Shown here piece by piece: positions 34,138 through 45,541 of a stretch of DNA of 64,000 bases. This DNA comes from Phyto melanocephala (Eukaryota; Arthropoda; Insecta; Diptera; Rhinophoridae): contig OW799237.1 in NCBI GenBank assembly GCA_941918925.1, positions 89,625,015 to 89,689,014 on the forward strand. Direction: 5' to 3'. Under the pieces are notes generated by a model. That model saw only the letters and a list, made by a program, of their open reading frames with translations. It did no database searches and was not told the DNA's origin. A program made the position numbers and the translations under genes. Position 1 is the first letter of the stretch. Each line of letters begins with the position of its first letter.

Positions 34138-35243
34138 AAAACAAAAAACTAACCATAGAAAGCAGCAGCAATTTAAAATATGGTCTACTTTATATATTTT
34201 TGTTAAAAAAAACTTTGTGGCTTGCACCAAAAAAATAATGTGACGATAATTCGATTGAATGAAAAAACAGTTTGTTTTGTTGTTCTCAACAAGTTAATTA
34301 AATTAAAATGCTCATTTATAAATATTAACTAAATGCTTAACAAATCATTGTAATAATCAGACATACTTTTTGATATTTCATTTTTGTTTTGTTTTATTAA
34401 TATTTTTTTAAAGTAAATCATTAAAAATAGCAATTTTACTTTAAAAATTTGTGGTTTATTTCCGAAGACATTTGTTGTTTTTTGTTTTTCGTTTTCTAAA
34501 TACCCGACTTTTGGGATTGAAAACTTTTTCGATCGGAATTGCGTTCTGTCTCATTTTGGCAATATGCACTTAATCTCACTTTGTAACAAACTCTGCAAGC
34601 CTTTAAAAAGTAATATACGGCAAGAGTGAGACATGTTATCGCCAAGACAAGTTTTGAACAGAGCAATTAAAGGAGCATACTATTAACGAATTTTGTGCAA
34701 TGAATGTGCTAACTTGAACAATATATTCAATAATAGATGGGAAAACAAAAATATCCAGATTAAGACGTAAAAGAAAAATAATGAAAAACATTAATGTCCA
34801 GATTAAGACGTAAAAGGAAAACATGAAATAATGTCAAATCGTTAAAAATATATAGTAAAACATCAGGTGAAAGTTTTTAAATAACCCTGCAGTATAGTGT
34901 AAATATGGCTTAAGCATTTGTGATGACTTTCTCACAGCTATTTGAGTACTAAAGGGATTTTTCAGAATATGATTTTGGACCAATAACAAACCGACCATAG
35001 TAGGTATTTGTGGTAGAACAGTTTTTGTACAATTGGAAGTTAAGTGTTACACTGGTACATTCAATAGTTTCTTGGTACAATTTTCTTATTTGAAATAAAT
35101 AATTTTTTATTTGTACTTCTATGTAAGTTTATGGATTAAATTTTCGTATAAAAAAAATAATGTTATTTGCGATAATGAAATAATACATACGGCTAGAGTC
35201 GGGGAAAACTTTATTTCTTTCTTGATTTGTTTTATATCCTTTT
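34138..35243. other. AT-rich spacer, no gene seen
   Basis: Contains a short direct repeat: ATGTCCAGATTAAGACGTAAAAGGAAA-like text at about 34793 echoes 34756 (CCAGATTAAGACGTAAAAGA). No coding support. Confidence 0.5.
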
Positions 35244-36515
35244 TATACCCGCTACCAAATAAATGGTGGGGATGTATTCATTTTGTAATTCCGTTCGTAA
35301 CACTTCGAAATATTAATTTTAGACCCCAAAAAGTATATATTTCCTAAATCGAGATTTAATTTTATGATGATCTAGCTATGTCTGTCCGACTTTCCGTCTG
35401 CCCGTCTGTCTATATGTCCGTCTGTTGACCGGAAGTTGAATTTGAACTCTCATTCCGGATCTACTATTCTGAATCAGGGTTGATTTGATGACGATCTAGC
35501 TATGTCCGTCCGTCTGTCCGTGTGTCCGTCTGTCCATCTGTCCATATGTCCATCTGTTAAAAGGACGATAGAGTTCAAACCGAAAAAGCTAGAGGGCTCA
35601 AATTTTTCCAGAATATTAATATAAAAAGTTTGTTTTAATTGAAAATGGGCTAAATCAGAATATAAGGAAGAGAGTTATAGCTGGTAATGCAAGAGTAGGT
35701 CAAAAAACCATGTCCTTTCAACATCGAAAAAAATGCATTGCATCCAAACACACAAACGAAGAGCAATGAAATTTTGAATGTTTTCATCAGTAAAGAAAAA
35801 TTATTTCCTGATTATTTGCTTAAATCTATTCATTAGAAAAGATGTTAAAGATCAAAATTTATAATGCGTATTGTATTTTTCGGTATATTCAGAATTTAAA
35901 ACGTTATAAAACCGTCAAAATAAAATGTATGATTATGAAATTTTGCAAACATTGCTTCTTGGTCACGTCCACTTTTACGCCCACTTCCCATCTAACGTTT
36001 TATCTCAAATTCATATAATTTCACTATGAATAAAGATTTTGAAAGATTAAAGGACTCTATATTAAAATATTTAAGTTGTATTCATTAGCAGAAACTACTT
36101 TGGCACCCCTACTATAACGCCCACTTTTCACGTAAGCCACTGTTAATGAAATTTGAAAACTGATAAAACCAACAAAATTTGAGTTATCCTGATGAAATTT
36201 CTTACGTAAAGATTTCTAGTCAATGTCATTGTTGTTCCAGAAAATGAAGCTGACATGCCCACCTTAACGCCTTTTTCCCTTATAGCGCTTAAATTCATAT
36301 AATTTCTATATGGACAAAGTTTTTGGAAGAATAAAGGAATATATTGAAATATCTCAGTTTTATTTATTAGCAGAAACTATATTGACACGCCTACTTTAAC
36401 GCCCACTTTCATTAAAAGACTAAATTTACGAAAATATTTTACAGGCATATCGAAGTTATACAAAGAAAGTAATGTATATTTTAGAGTAAAGAGATAATTT
36501 CATAGTGATTTTTAC
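35244..36515 (+). mobile_element. HINE H5 without mariner insert, 3'-truncated
   Basis: 5' end TATACCCGCTACCAAATAAA with the return arm TGGTGGGGATGTA. The TCTGTCCG region is duplicated (GATCTAGCTATGTCTGTCC at about 35370 and GATCTAGCTATGTCCGTCC at about 35492). Two ACGCCCACTTTT sets follow. At 36453-36470 it reads GCATATCGAAGTTATACAAAG, the empty site for the mariner-derived insert of H3 and H6. It fades out after AGAGATAATTTCATAGTG with no 3' hairpin. Confidence 0.8.
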
Positions 36516-37577
36516 AAGACTATATTGTTCAATACTTCAATAATATATAATTTTTAATAAAATTGTAAAAAAATTTAAAATTAAACTCCAGAAAAATCAT
36601 ATAATGATTTTAATTAATATAATGAGAGTAACAAATAGAAAAACTGTAAGCTTGAAGGCAGCTTCATTTGATTTCATCTTAAATAATTAAAAGTTATAAA
36701 AGCATGCAAAATATTAGTTTAATTCCCTGTTAAGTTTTTATTAGTTACGTTTCTGTTAATTTTGTTGTTAATGTGGTTAATCTTGTATTATTGCTATTGG
36801 CAAAATATTGTTACAATTAATGTTTATTTGAAAAAAATTTTATTATTAACGCAGTAAAATTTGACTGAAACCGATGAGATTAATTAGAGAACTTTGTAAA
36901 ATGATAATTTTCGGATAATTTTTCGAATCAGAAAACACATATCCATATCATAGGAAAATTAAGTCACAAAAAAAAATTTTTTTTAATATTTACTTTAAAG
37001 GGTAAATAAATGTAACATTTAACTAATTTATTTAACTTTTATTTAAAACTTGTCAATAATTTTACACAAGTCATGACTTTTAAGTAACTTTTTTTAACTC
37101 TCCAAAAATAATTAAATTTTTCATTTGTTTTACTTTTTGGTTGGTTGACTCATTCATCCTTCTACAAACATACATATGTATGTACATAATATTTATTGTA
37201 CGTTTGTATGTAGGCGGTTTTTTCTTAATTTATTTTTTTTAAATTTCAATATCAATCAGTTTAACGTCCATAATTTTTATTTTTCATCGTTAATTGTTTA
37301 AAAGGAGTTTCAAGCGTCATTTATCCTTCATCATTCTCACCATTCACCATTTCTGTCATCATTATTTTCTTCATGATTTATACTACTTATTAAAGAAAAT
37401 TGATATTATGTCATTAGTAGTATGTATGTATGTAGTACAATTTTTCGAAATTTTTTTTCGCATTTTCATATATTTTTTTATTTGTTGTTATTGTTGTTGC
37501 TTTTTTCTATCGGTTAATATTGGTGATTTACTCATTTTGCAATTAATAATAAAATGTCGAAAGGAAAACTTTTCATC
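36516..37577. other. AT-rich spacer, no gene seen
   Basis: A 105-codon frame at 37294-37611 is Phe/Tyr/His-rich and runs across the end of the Transib-like element, so it is not a gene. Confidence 0.5.
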
Positions 37578-37582
37578 CAGCG

Positions 37583-39195
37583 CACAGAGGGTTGAAATGT
37601 ACCAAAAGTGAGGATTAATTCAAAAACTAAACTTTATCCTACATATTCGTGTGTGGTACTGGGTGAAAGGTAATTAAATTCTACATCACTATTTGACAAA
37701 AACTTTTGTTTTGAGTAAATTACTCTATCGACTGTGAGCTGTCAAATTCAAATAATTTTTTAAAATTTTTCTTGTCGTGCCTAAAACTGAAAATTGAGAT
37801 ATTTTGGGTGCTGATAATTCTTATTAAGCGTTCTAAAAGTAATTTTGTTAAAATGGAACCATAAACATCAGGTATTTGGCTACATAGTTGCATTAATGTT
37901 TTTTAGATAGATGTTTTGCAAATATTTTTAATATTTTTTTCAAAAGTGCTCCATATTTGGGGTATTTTCGATATATACACAGAGTTTCAACAAATTTCTT
38001 GTTGCGATCCAGCAAATTTTATTAAGTGATATTTTAATATAGTATTTTAGTTTATATATTTCACACCAAACTTTTACAGAGGCACCGCGTTTTTTTACTT
38101 ATACAAATTTTTCTGAAAGAACTCCAGTTGCTAAATACTTACTGCCGTATTCATAAAAAATATTTTAGGTTTATTAAGGGCTTATTTAACAACTGTTGTA
38201 GAGAAATTTGTCAAATAAACCTTCAATAAACCTAAAATATTTTTCATGAATACTGCAGTTAATCTGAAAAAACAAACAACAAATCACCTTGTTTGTTTTT
38301 AGCTCTCTTTTGTCTTTATTTTCGGTATTAAAGTTATTTTTATAAATGAGTTTGGTTTCCATCAGAGATGGTTGCGTGAGTTAATTTTGACTCACGCTCA
38401 CTTACAAAAAATAATTTCTGTTTTATTTACACCGAATTCTAATTTTTGCATACGTTTGTGCTTTTATTAAATTTAAAATTAACTCACGAGCTCGAAATGA
38501 TCACGAAAACACTTAATGTTTGAACAAAACTAAAGCTTAAATACTAATATGTATATTAAATGCTAAAAAAAAATCTAAAAAATAAGCTAACGCACAAATT
38601 CGGCAATAACTTACGTTATTATAAATAAATATCTTGATAAAATTATATGTAACTTACGAACACTGCATCTCTTTTAATTGTTATAGTTCATTGTAGCCTA
38701 CATAAAAAAATTGGGCACAAGCATGTGAACATACATAGAAGTATGGCTTTCATTTGTACTTTAATACAACAAGTAAAGGTTCCTACTATAAATTGGGTAA
38801 ATTTCAACATATTCTAAATAATTTCTAACATAAGCTAAGTAAATTTTAAGAAATTTCATGTAAAATTACAGAGTTTGTTGAAATTTGCCTATAATATATT
38901 TATTATTTTAATTTTTTGATAAAACATTGAGTATGCTTTAATTTACAGTTTTACTCATTAATTTATTGCTTTTTATTCCAAAGTTACAGCATAAATTGTG
39001 AACTAAGGTCTTTTTTTCCAAAGAACAAAAATGCGCTTAACGGGTTAAAAAAAATTTTTTTTAAACTTTTTTTCTATAAAATACTGTGTTTTTATGTGCT
39101 TGTAATAAATAACCCACCAATAAAAAAATATAATGTTTTAAAACTACGGCGGCTATGAATTAATCCTCACTTTGGGTACTATCGAACCCACTGTG
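37583..39195. mobile_element. Transib-like non-autonomous DNA transposon
   Basis: Inverted ends of about 40 bp: CACAGAGGGTTGAAATGTAC...CAAAAGTGAGGATTAATT and, reversed, CACAGTGGGTTCGATAGTAC...CCAAAGTGAGGATTAATT. The flanks carry an identical 5-bp CAGCG (37578-37582 and 39196-39200). CACWRTG-type termini and 5-bp GC-rich duplications are features of the Transib superfamily, the relatives of RAG1. One end is a perfect CACAGTG, the other CACAGAG. No transposase remains; 1613 bp, AT-rich, with a palindromic MITE (38141-38259) inside. Confidence 0.7.
38141..38259. mobile_element. Palindromic MITE, family P, copy 2
   Basis: ACTGCCGTATTCATAAAAAA with an arm AATATTTTAGGTTTATTAAG and the reverse counterpart ending TTTTTCATGAATACTGCAGT. 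Same family as 28246-28363; nested in the Transib-like element. Confidence 0.75.
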
Positions 39196-39315
39196 CAGCG
39201 ACTGAAAATATTGTTAATGATATTTTGGTTTTAATACATTTATATGTACTCTACATTATATCATGTATGGTACAATACTGAAAACCAAGTTGTCTAAAAC
39301 GCGTATTTATATATT

Positions 39316-40018
39316 TATACCCTTCACACAGTGAAAAAGGGTATATATAGGTTTGTCATTCCGTGTGAAATTTCTACAATTTTCATTTCCGACCCCATAA
39401 AGTATATATTTTCTGAAAGCTTATGAATAGAGGAGTCGATTAAGCCCTGACCGTCTGTCCGTCTGTCCGTCTGTCCGTCTGTCCGTCTGACCGTCTGTCC
39501 GTGTGTATGTTGAAATCAACTTTTTGAAGCCCCCCGACATAGGTTGGACCCGGGTAAGGTATTAAAATATCAGAAATATTCGGGAGTAGATCGGTATTGA
39601 AAATCAGAAACATCGGTACATAAACAACTGAGATATGAGCAAAAACCCACGACCACCTCGATTTTCTTTTCATAAAAACAACATTACAACAACAACATAC
39701 ATACATACAAACGTGTATACTGGTTAGAGAAAACGTGGCATCGAATCCCAGCTGAGGCAAAAAAATTTTTTTTTAAATTTTTTTAAAATTTTTTTTTTTA
39801 ATTTTTTTTTTATTTTTTTTTTTATTTTTTATTTAATATATTATATATATTTTTATTATTATTTTTTTTTTAATTTTTTTTTTTTAAATTTTTTTTTTAT
39901 TTTTTATTTTTTTTTTGTTTTTTTTTAACATACATACGTGAATTTACTGTTATTGCATGACTACACGTTGTGAAGGGTATATAAGATTCGGCACGGCCGA
40001 ATATAGCGCTTTTACTTG
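39316..40018 (+). mobile_element. Helentron-like element, family 2, copy K1
   Basis: 5' hairpin TATACCCTTCAC / GTGAAAAAGGGTATA, then CGACCCCATAAAGTATATAT, six or more TCTGTCCG units, and AATCAACTTTTTGAAGCCCC. A B-box-like GGCATCGAATCCC (39737-39749) and a poly-T/A rich middle follow. The 3' hairpin ATTCGGC-ACG-GCCGAAT and TATAGCGCTTTTACTTG close the element. The plan is the same as the HINEs, but the internal sequence differs. The 106-codon minus-strand frame here comes from the repeat and is not a gene. Confidence 0.85.
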
Positions 40019-40126
40019 TTTTTTATTGTAAAATTCTATAAATTCACTATAACCATAAAATATACACAAAACTGCATGCCGGATAGTACTGCTTATTAAT
40101 TAAAATTTCGAATTTTTTTTTATTTT

Positions 40127-40934
40127 TATACCCTTCACACAGTGAAAAAGGGTATATATAGGTTTGTCATTCCGTGTGAAATTTCTACAATTTTCATTTC
40201 CGACCCCATAAAGTATATATTTTCTGAAAGCTTATGAATAGGGGAGTCGATTAAGCTCTGTCAGTCTGTCAGTCTGTCCGTCTGACCGTCTGTCCGTGTG
40301 TATGTTGAAATCAACTTTTTGAAGCCCCCCGACATAGGTTGGACCCGGGTAAGGTGTTATAATATCAGAAATATTCGGGAGTAGATCGGTATTGAAAATC
40401 AGAAACATCGGTACATAAACAACTGTGATATGAGCAAAAACCCACGACCACCTCGATTTTTTTTTTCACAAAAACAACATTACAACAACAACATACATAC
40501 ATACAAACGTGTATACTGGTTAGAGAAAACGTGGCATCGAATCCCAGCTGAGCCAAAAAAAATTTTTTTTAATTTTTTTTAAAATTTTTTTTATTTTTTT
40601 TTTTATTTTTTATTTAATATATTATTTATATTTTTATTATTATTTTTTTTTTAAATTTTTTTTTATTTTTTTTGTTTTATATAAATTATATACATAATAA
40701 TTTTTTTTAAAATTTTTTTTTTAAATTTTTAAAAAAAATTTTTTTTTTGCTTTTTAACATACATACGTGAATTTTTAATTTTACAATTGGACGTTTTTAT
40801 ATATGTATGTTTTTTATATGTATGTACGTATTTCATATGGGATGAATGGTGACACAAACCACTGTTATTGCATGACTACACGTTGTGAAGGGTATATAAG
40901 ATTCGGCACGGCCGAATATAGCGCTCTTACTTGT
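40127..40934 (+). mobile_element. Helentron-like element, family 2, copy K2
   Basis: Nearly identical to K1 over the first about 430 bp and the last about 70 bp, with a longer AT-rich middle and an extra segment (ACATATGTATG-like, ATGGTGACACAAACCACTG) before the end. It ends in the same hairpin and GCTCTTACTTG. It lies in direct orientation 108 bp after K1. Confidence 0.85.
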
Positions 40935-41645
40935 TTTATTTTAAATCATTTATTCAAAATTAAATAATTACAAAATGGAATCGCCTTAGCGTCCATAGGA
41001 CATTATTAAGGTCAGTTCGCAAGGTATTTGTAACAATAATAATATGTGAACAATTTTTAAGATAAAAAAAAATAACAGAGATATGTTCTATATATTCATT
41101 AGTTTTGTTAAAAATTAAAGAAAAAAAAATACTGATTTCTTGAGAATGGAATAGTAAAGGATGTGAATAGATTTATAAACACACAGTAAAAGTTGCAATT
41201 TATAAAGACGGTGCACAGTGAGACAGCCCTAAAGTAACCATGGCAAAAAATGGTTTTTGGCGTGTCGTCCAATTTGGATGAAATTTTCACAGTATATTAA
41301 CAGATATATGAGTAACAATTCCCTGAAATTTCAGCTTCATAACTTCATTACTTTTTGGTCTACAGCAAGTTAAATTTGAGATATGCTAACGCGCTTAAAA
41401 TATGTTAGTTCAATATGTAATATTCAAAAGCTTATCAATAAAAAAATACATAATAAATATAACTTTAAAGTATTTTTTTAATTAATCTAGTTGTTGCAGA
41501 ATGAGTAGATAAAATTATTAATTTAAAAAAGAAACACAAAAAAACATTTCTTTACAACAGAATTGTGGTGTAAAAATTGAACATTTTGAATTTTCAATGG
41601 ACTAGGAAATATAGAGCAGCCACTCGCCCTAGGTGCAGACTTATA
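40935..41645. other. Spacer with possible repeat block
   Basis: GCACAGTGAGACAGCCC at 41214 and AGCAGCCACTCGCCC at about 41616 look like facing ends of a 400 bp repeat, but the inverted match is only partial. No coding sequence. Confidence 0.3.
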
Positions 41646-42072
41646 TCAAATGAAAGAACATATAGCAAAAGTTTGCAAAAGTACTTTAAACATACAAAAA
41701 ACTACAAAACTACGCAACGCGCACATTCTGTCGCTATCATAGCTGCCAGATAAAATAGGGGTAAAATCGTCTAATTTGGGGAAACAAATTGTCAAAATCG
41801 TCAAATGGTTTACGTAAATCGTCATAAAAACGTCAAAATAAGAAGACGCATTTTTCAAAACAAACCATTTTTTATTTAATACATAACATAACAAACTTTT
41901 CAAATCTAGAGAGATTTTGGTTTTATTAGACCCTTTTAAGTTAAGAACATGACAATAAATATAATACAATTTAGAATTCATTTCGAAAAATAAATATTAA
42001 TATGTATGTATATAAATACAAAAAATAATAAATAATGAATTGGCTACACCTTTTGGACTATTTGACATATAA

Positions 42073-42400
42073 TCATTTCTTTCTAAAGTTTCTACCGATT
42101 AAGTTAGCTTTAGTCAAGCGTAAGACGAGCACAATGCCAAAATAAACTACATCGTTTCGCTTTTTAGCCCATAAACTTATTCCAGACTCTGCAAACCAGT
42201 CTTCCTTAATTTTCCTCTTCTTGTTCGTTACCTGTGAAAAACACCATTAAAATTTCATTTTAGCTACTTCAAAGTTTTGTATAAAAATAGTTGAAATTTC
42301 TACTTACAGAGGAAGAGCTGCTACAATTGGTTTTCTATTGAGAATATAATGTTTGATTTTCAAGGCTTTTATGTACATATAATTAAAAAGAACTTACCAT
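42073..42400 (-). pseudogene. Possible two-exon relic with canonical 76-base intron, BED-finger-like
   Basis: On the minus strand a donor GTAAGTAG (GT at 42307) and an acceptor TTTTTCACAG (AG at 42232) bound a 76-base intron, a normal size for flies. The downstream exon (42231-42073) reads VTNKKRKIKEDWFAESGISL then AKKRNDVVYFGIVLVLRLTK and ends TGA. The KRKIKEDWF opening resembles the start of BED-type zinc fingers of hAT-related proteins, but the expected CxxC is not present (FGIV in its place), so it would be broken. The upstream exon is not established. It may be a degraded transposon gene or chance; splice-site agreement is the main support. Confidence 0.35.
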
Positions 42401-42661
42401 TTTTTTAAGTATTTAAGCATATCAATTTGTACTCAATAGTTCCAAACGAAATTGTGTGATTATTTACTTCAACATACTGTTTTCTGTTAGTGAGGTAACT
42501 TTCAAATTTATCTAAAGCTCGTCTATTGAATCTATAAAACGATAGTTTTTCAATAACAATTTTATGATCAACAAGATCAAAAAGTCAAAAAATATACCGA
42601 CAACACATATTATCACCTGAATCCATGGAAGGACGATTATAGCTTGAATGTCGGTGATTCT

Positions 42662-42955
42662 TTAAAATTGATTTGGTATCATTATTGGTTTACAAGTTCT
42701 AGAATTTTTATTAATAGTTCTTTTCTGATGATGACAGTATTGGTTTAACATTGGTAGGTCTTTGTTTGGGACAGAGAGATGGGTCGTAAAGGCGTCTGTG
42801 TTTGAGGTGGTACAAAGTAAGTTTAGCATTCCACGGTTTTGTAATTTTGGTAACGTCTTATTGGGCAGATGAAAGTATTTAATTCCTTCTATAATTGCCA
42901 TAATCTCAGCTTGGAAAACAGTTTCAGTTCGGCTACTAATCTTTGATTCGTACGT
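42662..42955 (-). pseudogene. LINE RNase H fragment
   Basis: Minus-strand reading SKISSRTETVFQAEIMAIIE followed by GIKYF matches the RNase H core around its catalytic Glu (compare YQAEMLGLLHAL in the LINE at 16162). The frame stays open for 79 more codons but the expected downstream DSQxxI and WVxGH motifs are not visible. Probably a short relic of an I/R1/LOA-group LINE. Confidence 0.55.
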
Positions 42956-42999
42956 ATAAAGATTTACTTTCTCCCAGCTTTTTTACTTTTTTACTTAAA

Positions 43000-44830
43000 T
43001 AAATCTTTTTATTTTTAAACATTTTTATAAATTTGCGTAAATTATCTGGAATCGATATAGAGTAACATCAGGTCGTTCAGTTACTATGTATATCTTATTT
43101 ATCTGACTGCATCATAGCAGATATTTGTAAATACAAATATGTGTAAACACTTACTTGCATGTTGTTTGTGGTAAAATATTGAATTATAATTATTTTGCAA
43201 TTTAAATGCAATAATTAACACACCGAAAAGCAATCGAATATATTTATATTTAAACTTAATTTTTTAATTCCGTGTAATTATTAAAACGGCGTAATAATTT
43301 CATGTAAATCATTAATTTGTATGGAAAAATTAAAAGTGTATTTTTTTGACAAATAATACATCGGTTAATAAAAAGTTTTACAGTATAGCCAATTACTATC
43401 ATAATCGATTTATTAAAAGTTCTAAAAATTATGGGTGTGCTACCTGGAACCATTTACTAATCATCAGAAAATGTCCTTTGGGATGTAATTTCTGCGCTAC
43501 ACTGTATAAAATGTTCACCCTTTTGAAACATGATTAAATTTTTTTTTGATACAATCATTACAGGCGTTATTTATATCAAGAAAATGTGTGCTTGCGAACA
43601 ATCTGTGTAAATTTTCATAACGACAAGACAGCAGCTCATTAGTTGGCATACAGCTCTTTCTTATAAACAACACTGTAAGTTAATAATGAATAATTTTGGA
43701 ACATTATTGTTTTTCATTGCACAATGTACAGCATGTAATGAATTTAATTTTGAAGTTTGCTATTTAAATTGAGTTTAATTGTTTGACAATGCTAAAGTGT
43801 ATCTGTGTACAAAAGAGTATTTTATGCCTAATTTGGATTAATTTTCATTGTTAAATCCTTTTCCTATTTACTTATTTATACATTCATACACATGTATGTT
43901 TGTTTAAAATGTACGTGTTTGTTTTATAAATGTTGGTTTGTGTATGTGTATGTATATGTGTTAGTGTTTTTATGTCATTCTGTCTATTTAAACAGTTGAT
44001 TAACTACGAAAAACACTATTGGCTCAGCATTCATACACACACACACACACACAAACTATCAAATTAAATAAATACAGATATTCGCACGCACACTTATAAA
44101 TAGCTCTACGTGGGTTTTGATTGTTTTTGTACAGACGTAGCAAATTTAATAATTGTATATTATAAAATATGTTTAAAACGTACATAAATTAACAAGTCAT
44201 TTATTAAATGTTGTTTAATTAATTCCAAATTATACATTGGAATTTCGTTTGCACGTGTTTTATAATTCGTTGGCGATATAAAATGGGTGTCCCTGGTTAT
44301 TTTAGCTAGAAGGGAATTTTAACTATTTATTAAAACATTTTGATTATTATTAATTAATGAAGAATTTCAATAAGCTTTGATAAATTATTTATTTATGATA
44401 ACATACAGTAGCGTGCAATATAATCATGCCTATGATGTTTGGAAAAAAATTAAAATTTTTTAAATCGTGTCAGTGAGTTATTTAGTCATAAGACCTGGAC
44501 AGTATTTTGATATTTCGTCATTTGAAGCAAGGACCGCAGTAAACAACCTCTATTTAACTGGGGTTATATACGTGGTCAGATGGGGCCGAAGTAATACAAT
44601 AATACGTTAAACGTAAGGCCAAATTTTAACGGCAGAAGTGGAAGGTTTAATTCACAATCTCCTATGATGGTCTTCCCTAACAAGGGAGTAGTTACTTTTT
44701 ATATATGAAAACTTCAGGTAATTTAATTTTGACGTTAGGTAAAAGGACGTTAAGTCACTAAATTTTAGTTTGAGTTTTTGATTGGATTTTACTTAATTTT
44801 TATTTTGGAAGGCCTGTTCCAATCATAAAT
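43000..44830. other. AT-rich spacer with microsatellite
   Basis: No gene. An (AC)n tract lies at 44035-44054, and TATG/TGTATG-rich text at 43890-43960. Confidence 0.55.
44035..44054 (+). repeat. (AC)n microsatellite
   Basis: About ten perfect AC units. Confidence 0.9.
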
Positions 44831-44879
44831 AATTTCCCTTCAGGCGATCATAAGCTTCTCGGAGGCTTGTTATTTTGGC

Positions 44880-45290
44880 AGAATATTAAAGCCTTGGTGT
44901 TGTTGCTAATCCAAGTGTAGAGGAGTAGCATAGGAGAATCCTTGACCTCATTCATAAAGAGATTAGGGAATAAAGGTGGTCAATCGGCTGCATCATATAC
45001 TCATAAAGGATAAAGTCATATATAATAAGGGCATATATAGTTACATCAGTATCTCTACTAATTGCGTATAGGAGAATTGTGATCCTCGTACCTGAGTAGC
45101 TTGGCAAGCCTCAGATCGCGGTAGAGTAAGGATAAAAATATGAAATCGTTTTCTAAACCGGAGAAAAGGCCTGTTATGGCACGGGTCTAAGTGAGTTTAG
45201 GTTTAGCCATGAAATCACTGGCAAGCTAAAAGGGATCCAAAAATGGAATCGAAGTAGTTGTGGTCTGGTTCGATATTTCTACAACACAAC
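44880..45290 (+). pseudogene. Decayed, internally deleted relative of the LOA-type LINE
   Basis: CATAGGAGAATCCTTGACCT (about 44929) matches CATAGGAGAATCCTGGACCT at 18940. The text continues in parallel with many indels to ACATCAGTATCTCTACT (equal to GACATCAGTATCTTTACTGA at 19084, the RNase H start). It then jumps to the 3' UTR: GAAATCGTTTTCTAAACCGG and GTAGTTGTGGTCTGGTTCGA match 19943 and 20067. Most of RNase H is deleted and all frames are broken. This shows the LINE family has a much older presence here than the copy at 16162. Confidence 0.8.
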
Positions 45291-45541
45291 TATGTAGAAA
45301 AATTCATATATTTTTTTGGTATTAAACCAAAGCTGCAGTTTCTGTTTTAATACCTTTTTGCCTAAATTCAGAGACATAGGTAATTTACACGAAATCTCTC
45401 GCTTGTTGAAAGGTATGTGATTAATCAGCTAAATAACTACCAAGGAAATCAGTTGAGTAGCTACGGCGTACAGAGATTAAGTCCTCACTTAGAATGAGCA
45501 TCAATCTTTTAACAATATTTTCGGTCTTTCTGCCCTCGTAT

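Noticed and set aside
37294..37611. 105-codon plus-strand reading frame
   Set aside because: Phe/Tyr/Cys-rich AT-driven translation that crosses the left end and target duplication of the Transib-like element; no domain.
38364..38490. Possible hAT end CAGAGATGGTTGCGTGAGTT inside the Transib-like element
   Set aside because: No facing end or 8-bp duplication found; the nearby AACTCACGAG may be a chance partial match.
39440..39760. 106-codon minus-strand frame with a Cys-rich start
   Set aside because: It is the translation of the family 2 repeat, including its TCTGTCCG units; the same text appears in K2 with frame changes.
41646..41981. 111-codon minus-strand frame next to the BED-like exon
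   Set aside because: No conserved motif, and the first catalytic or zinc-binding patterns expected of a hAT continuation are absent; not joined to the exon at 42073 by a visible splice site.
43989..44060. CRISPR-like array
   Set aside because: Only an (AC)n microsatellite; no spaced repeats, and the sequence is an insect genome.
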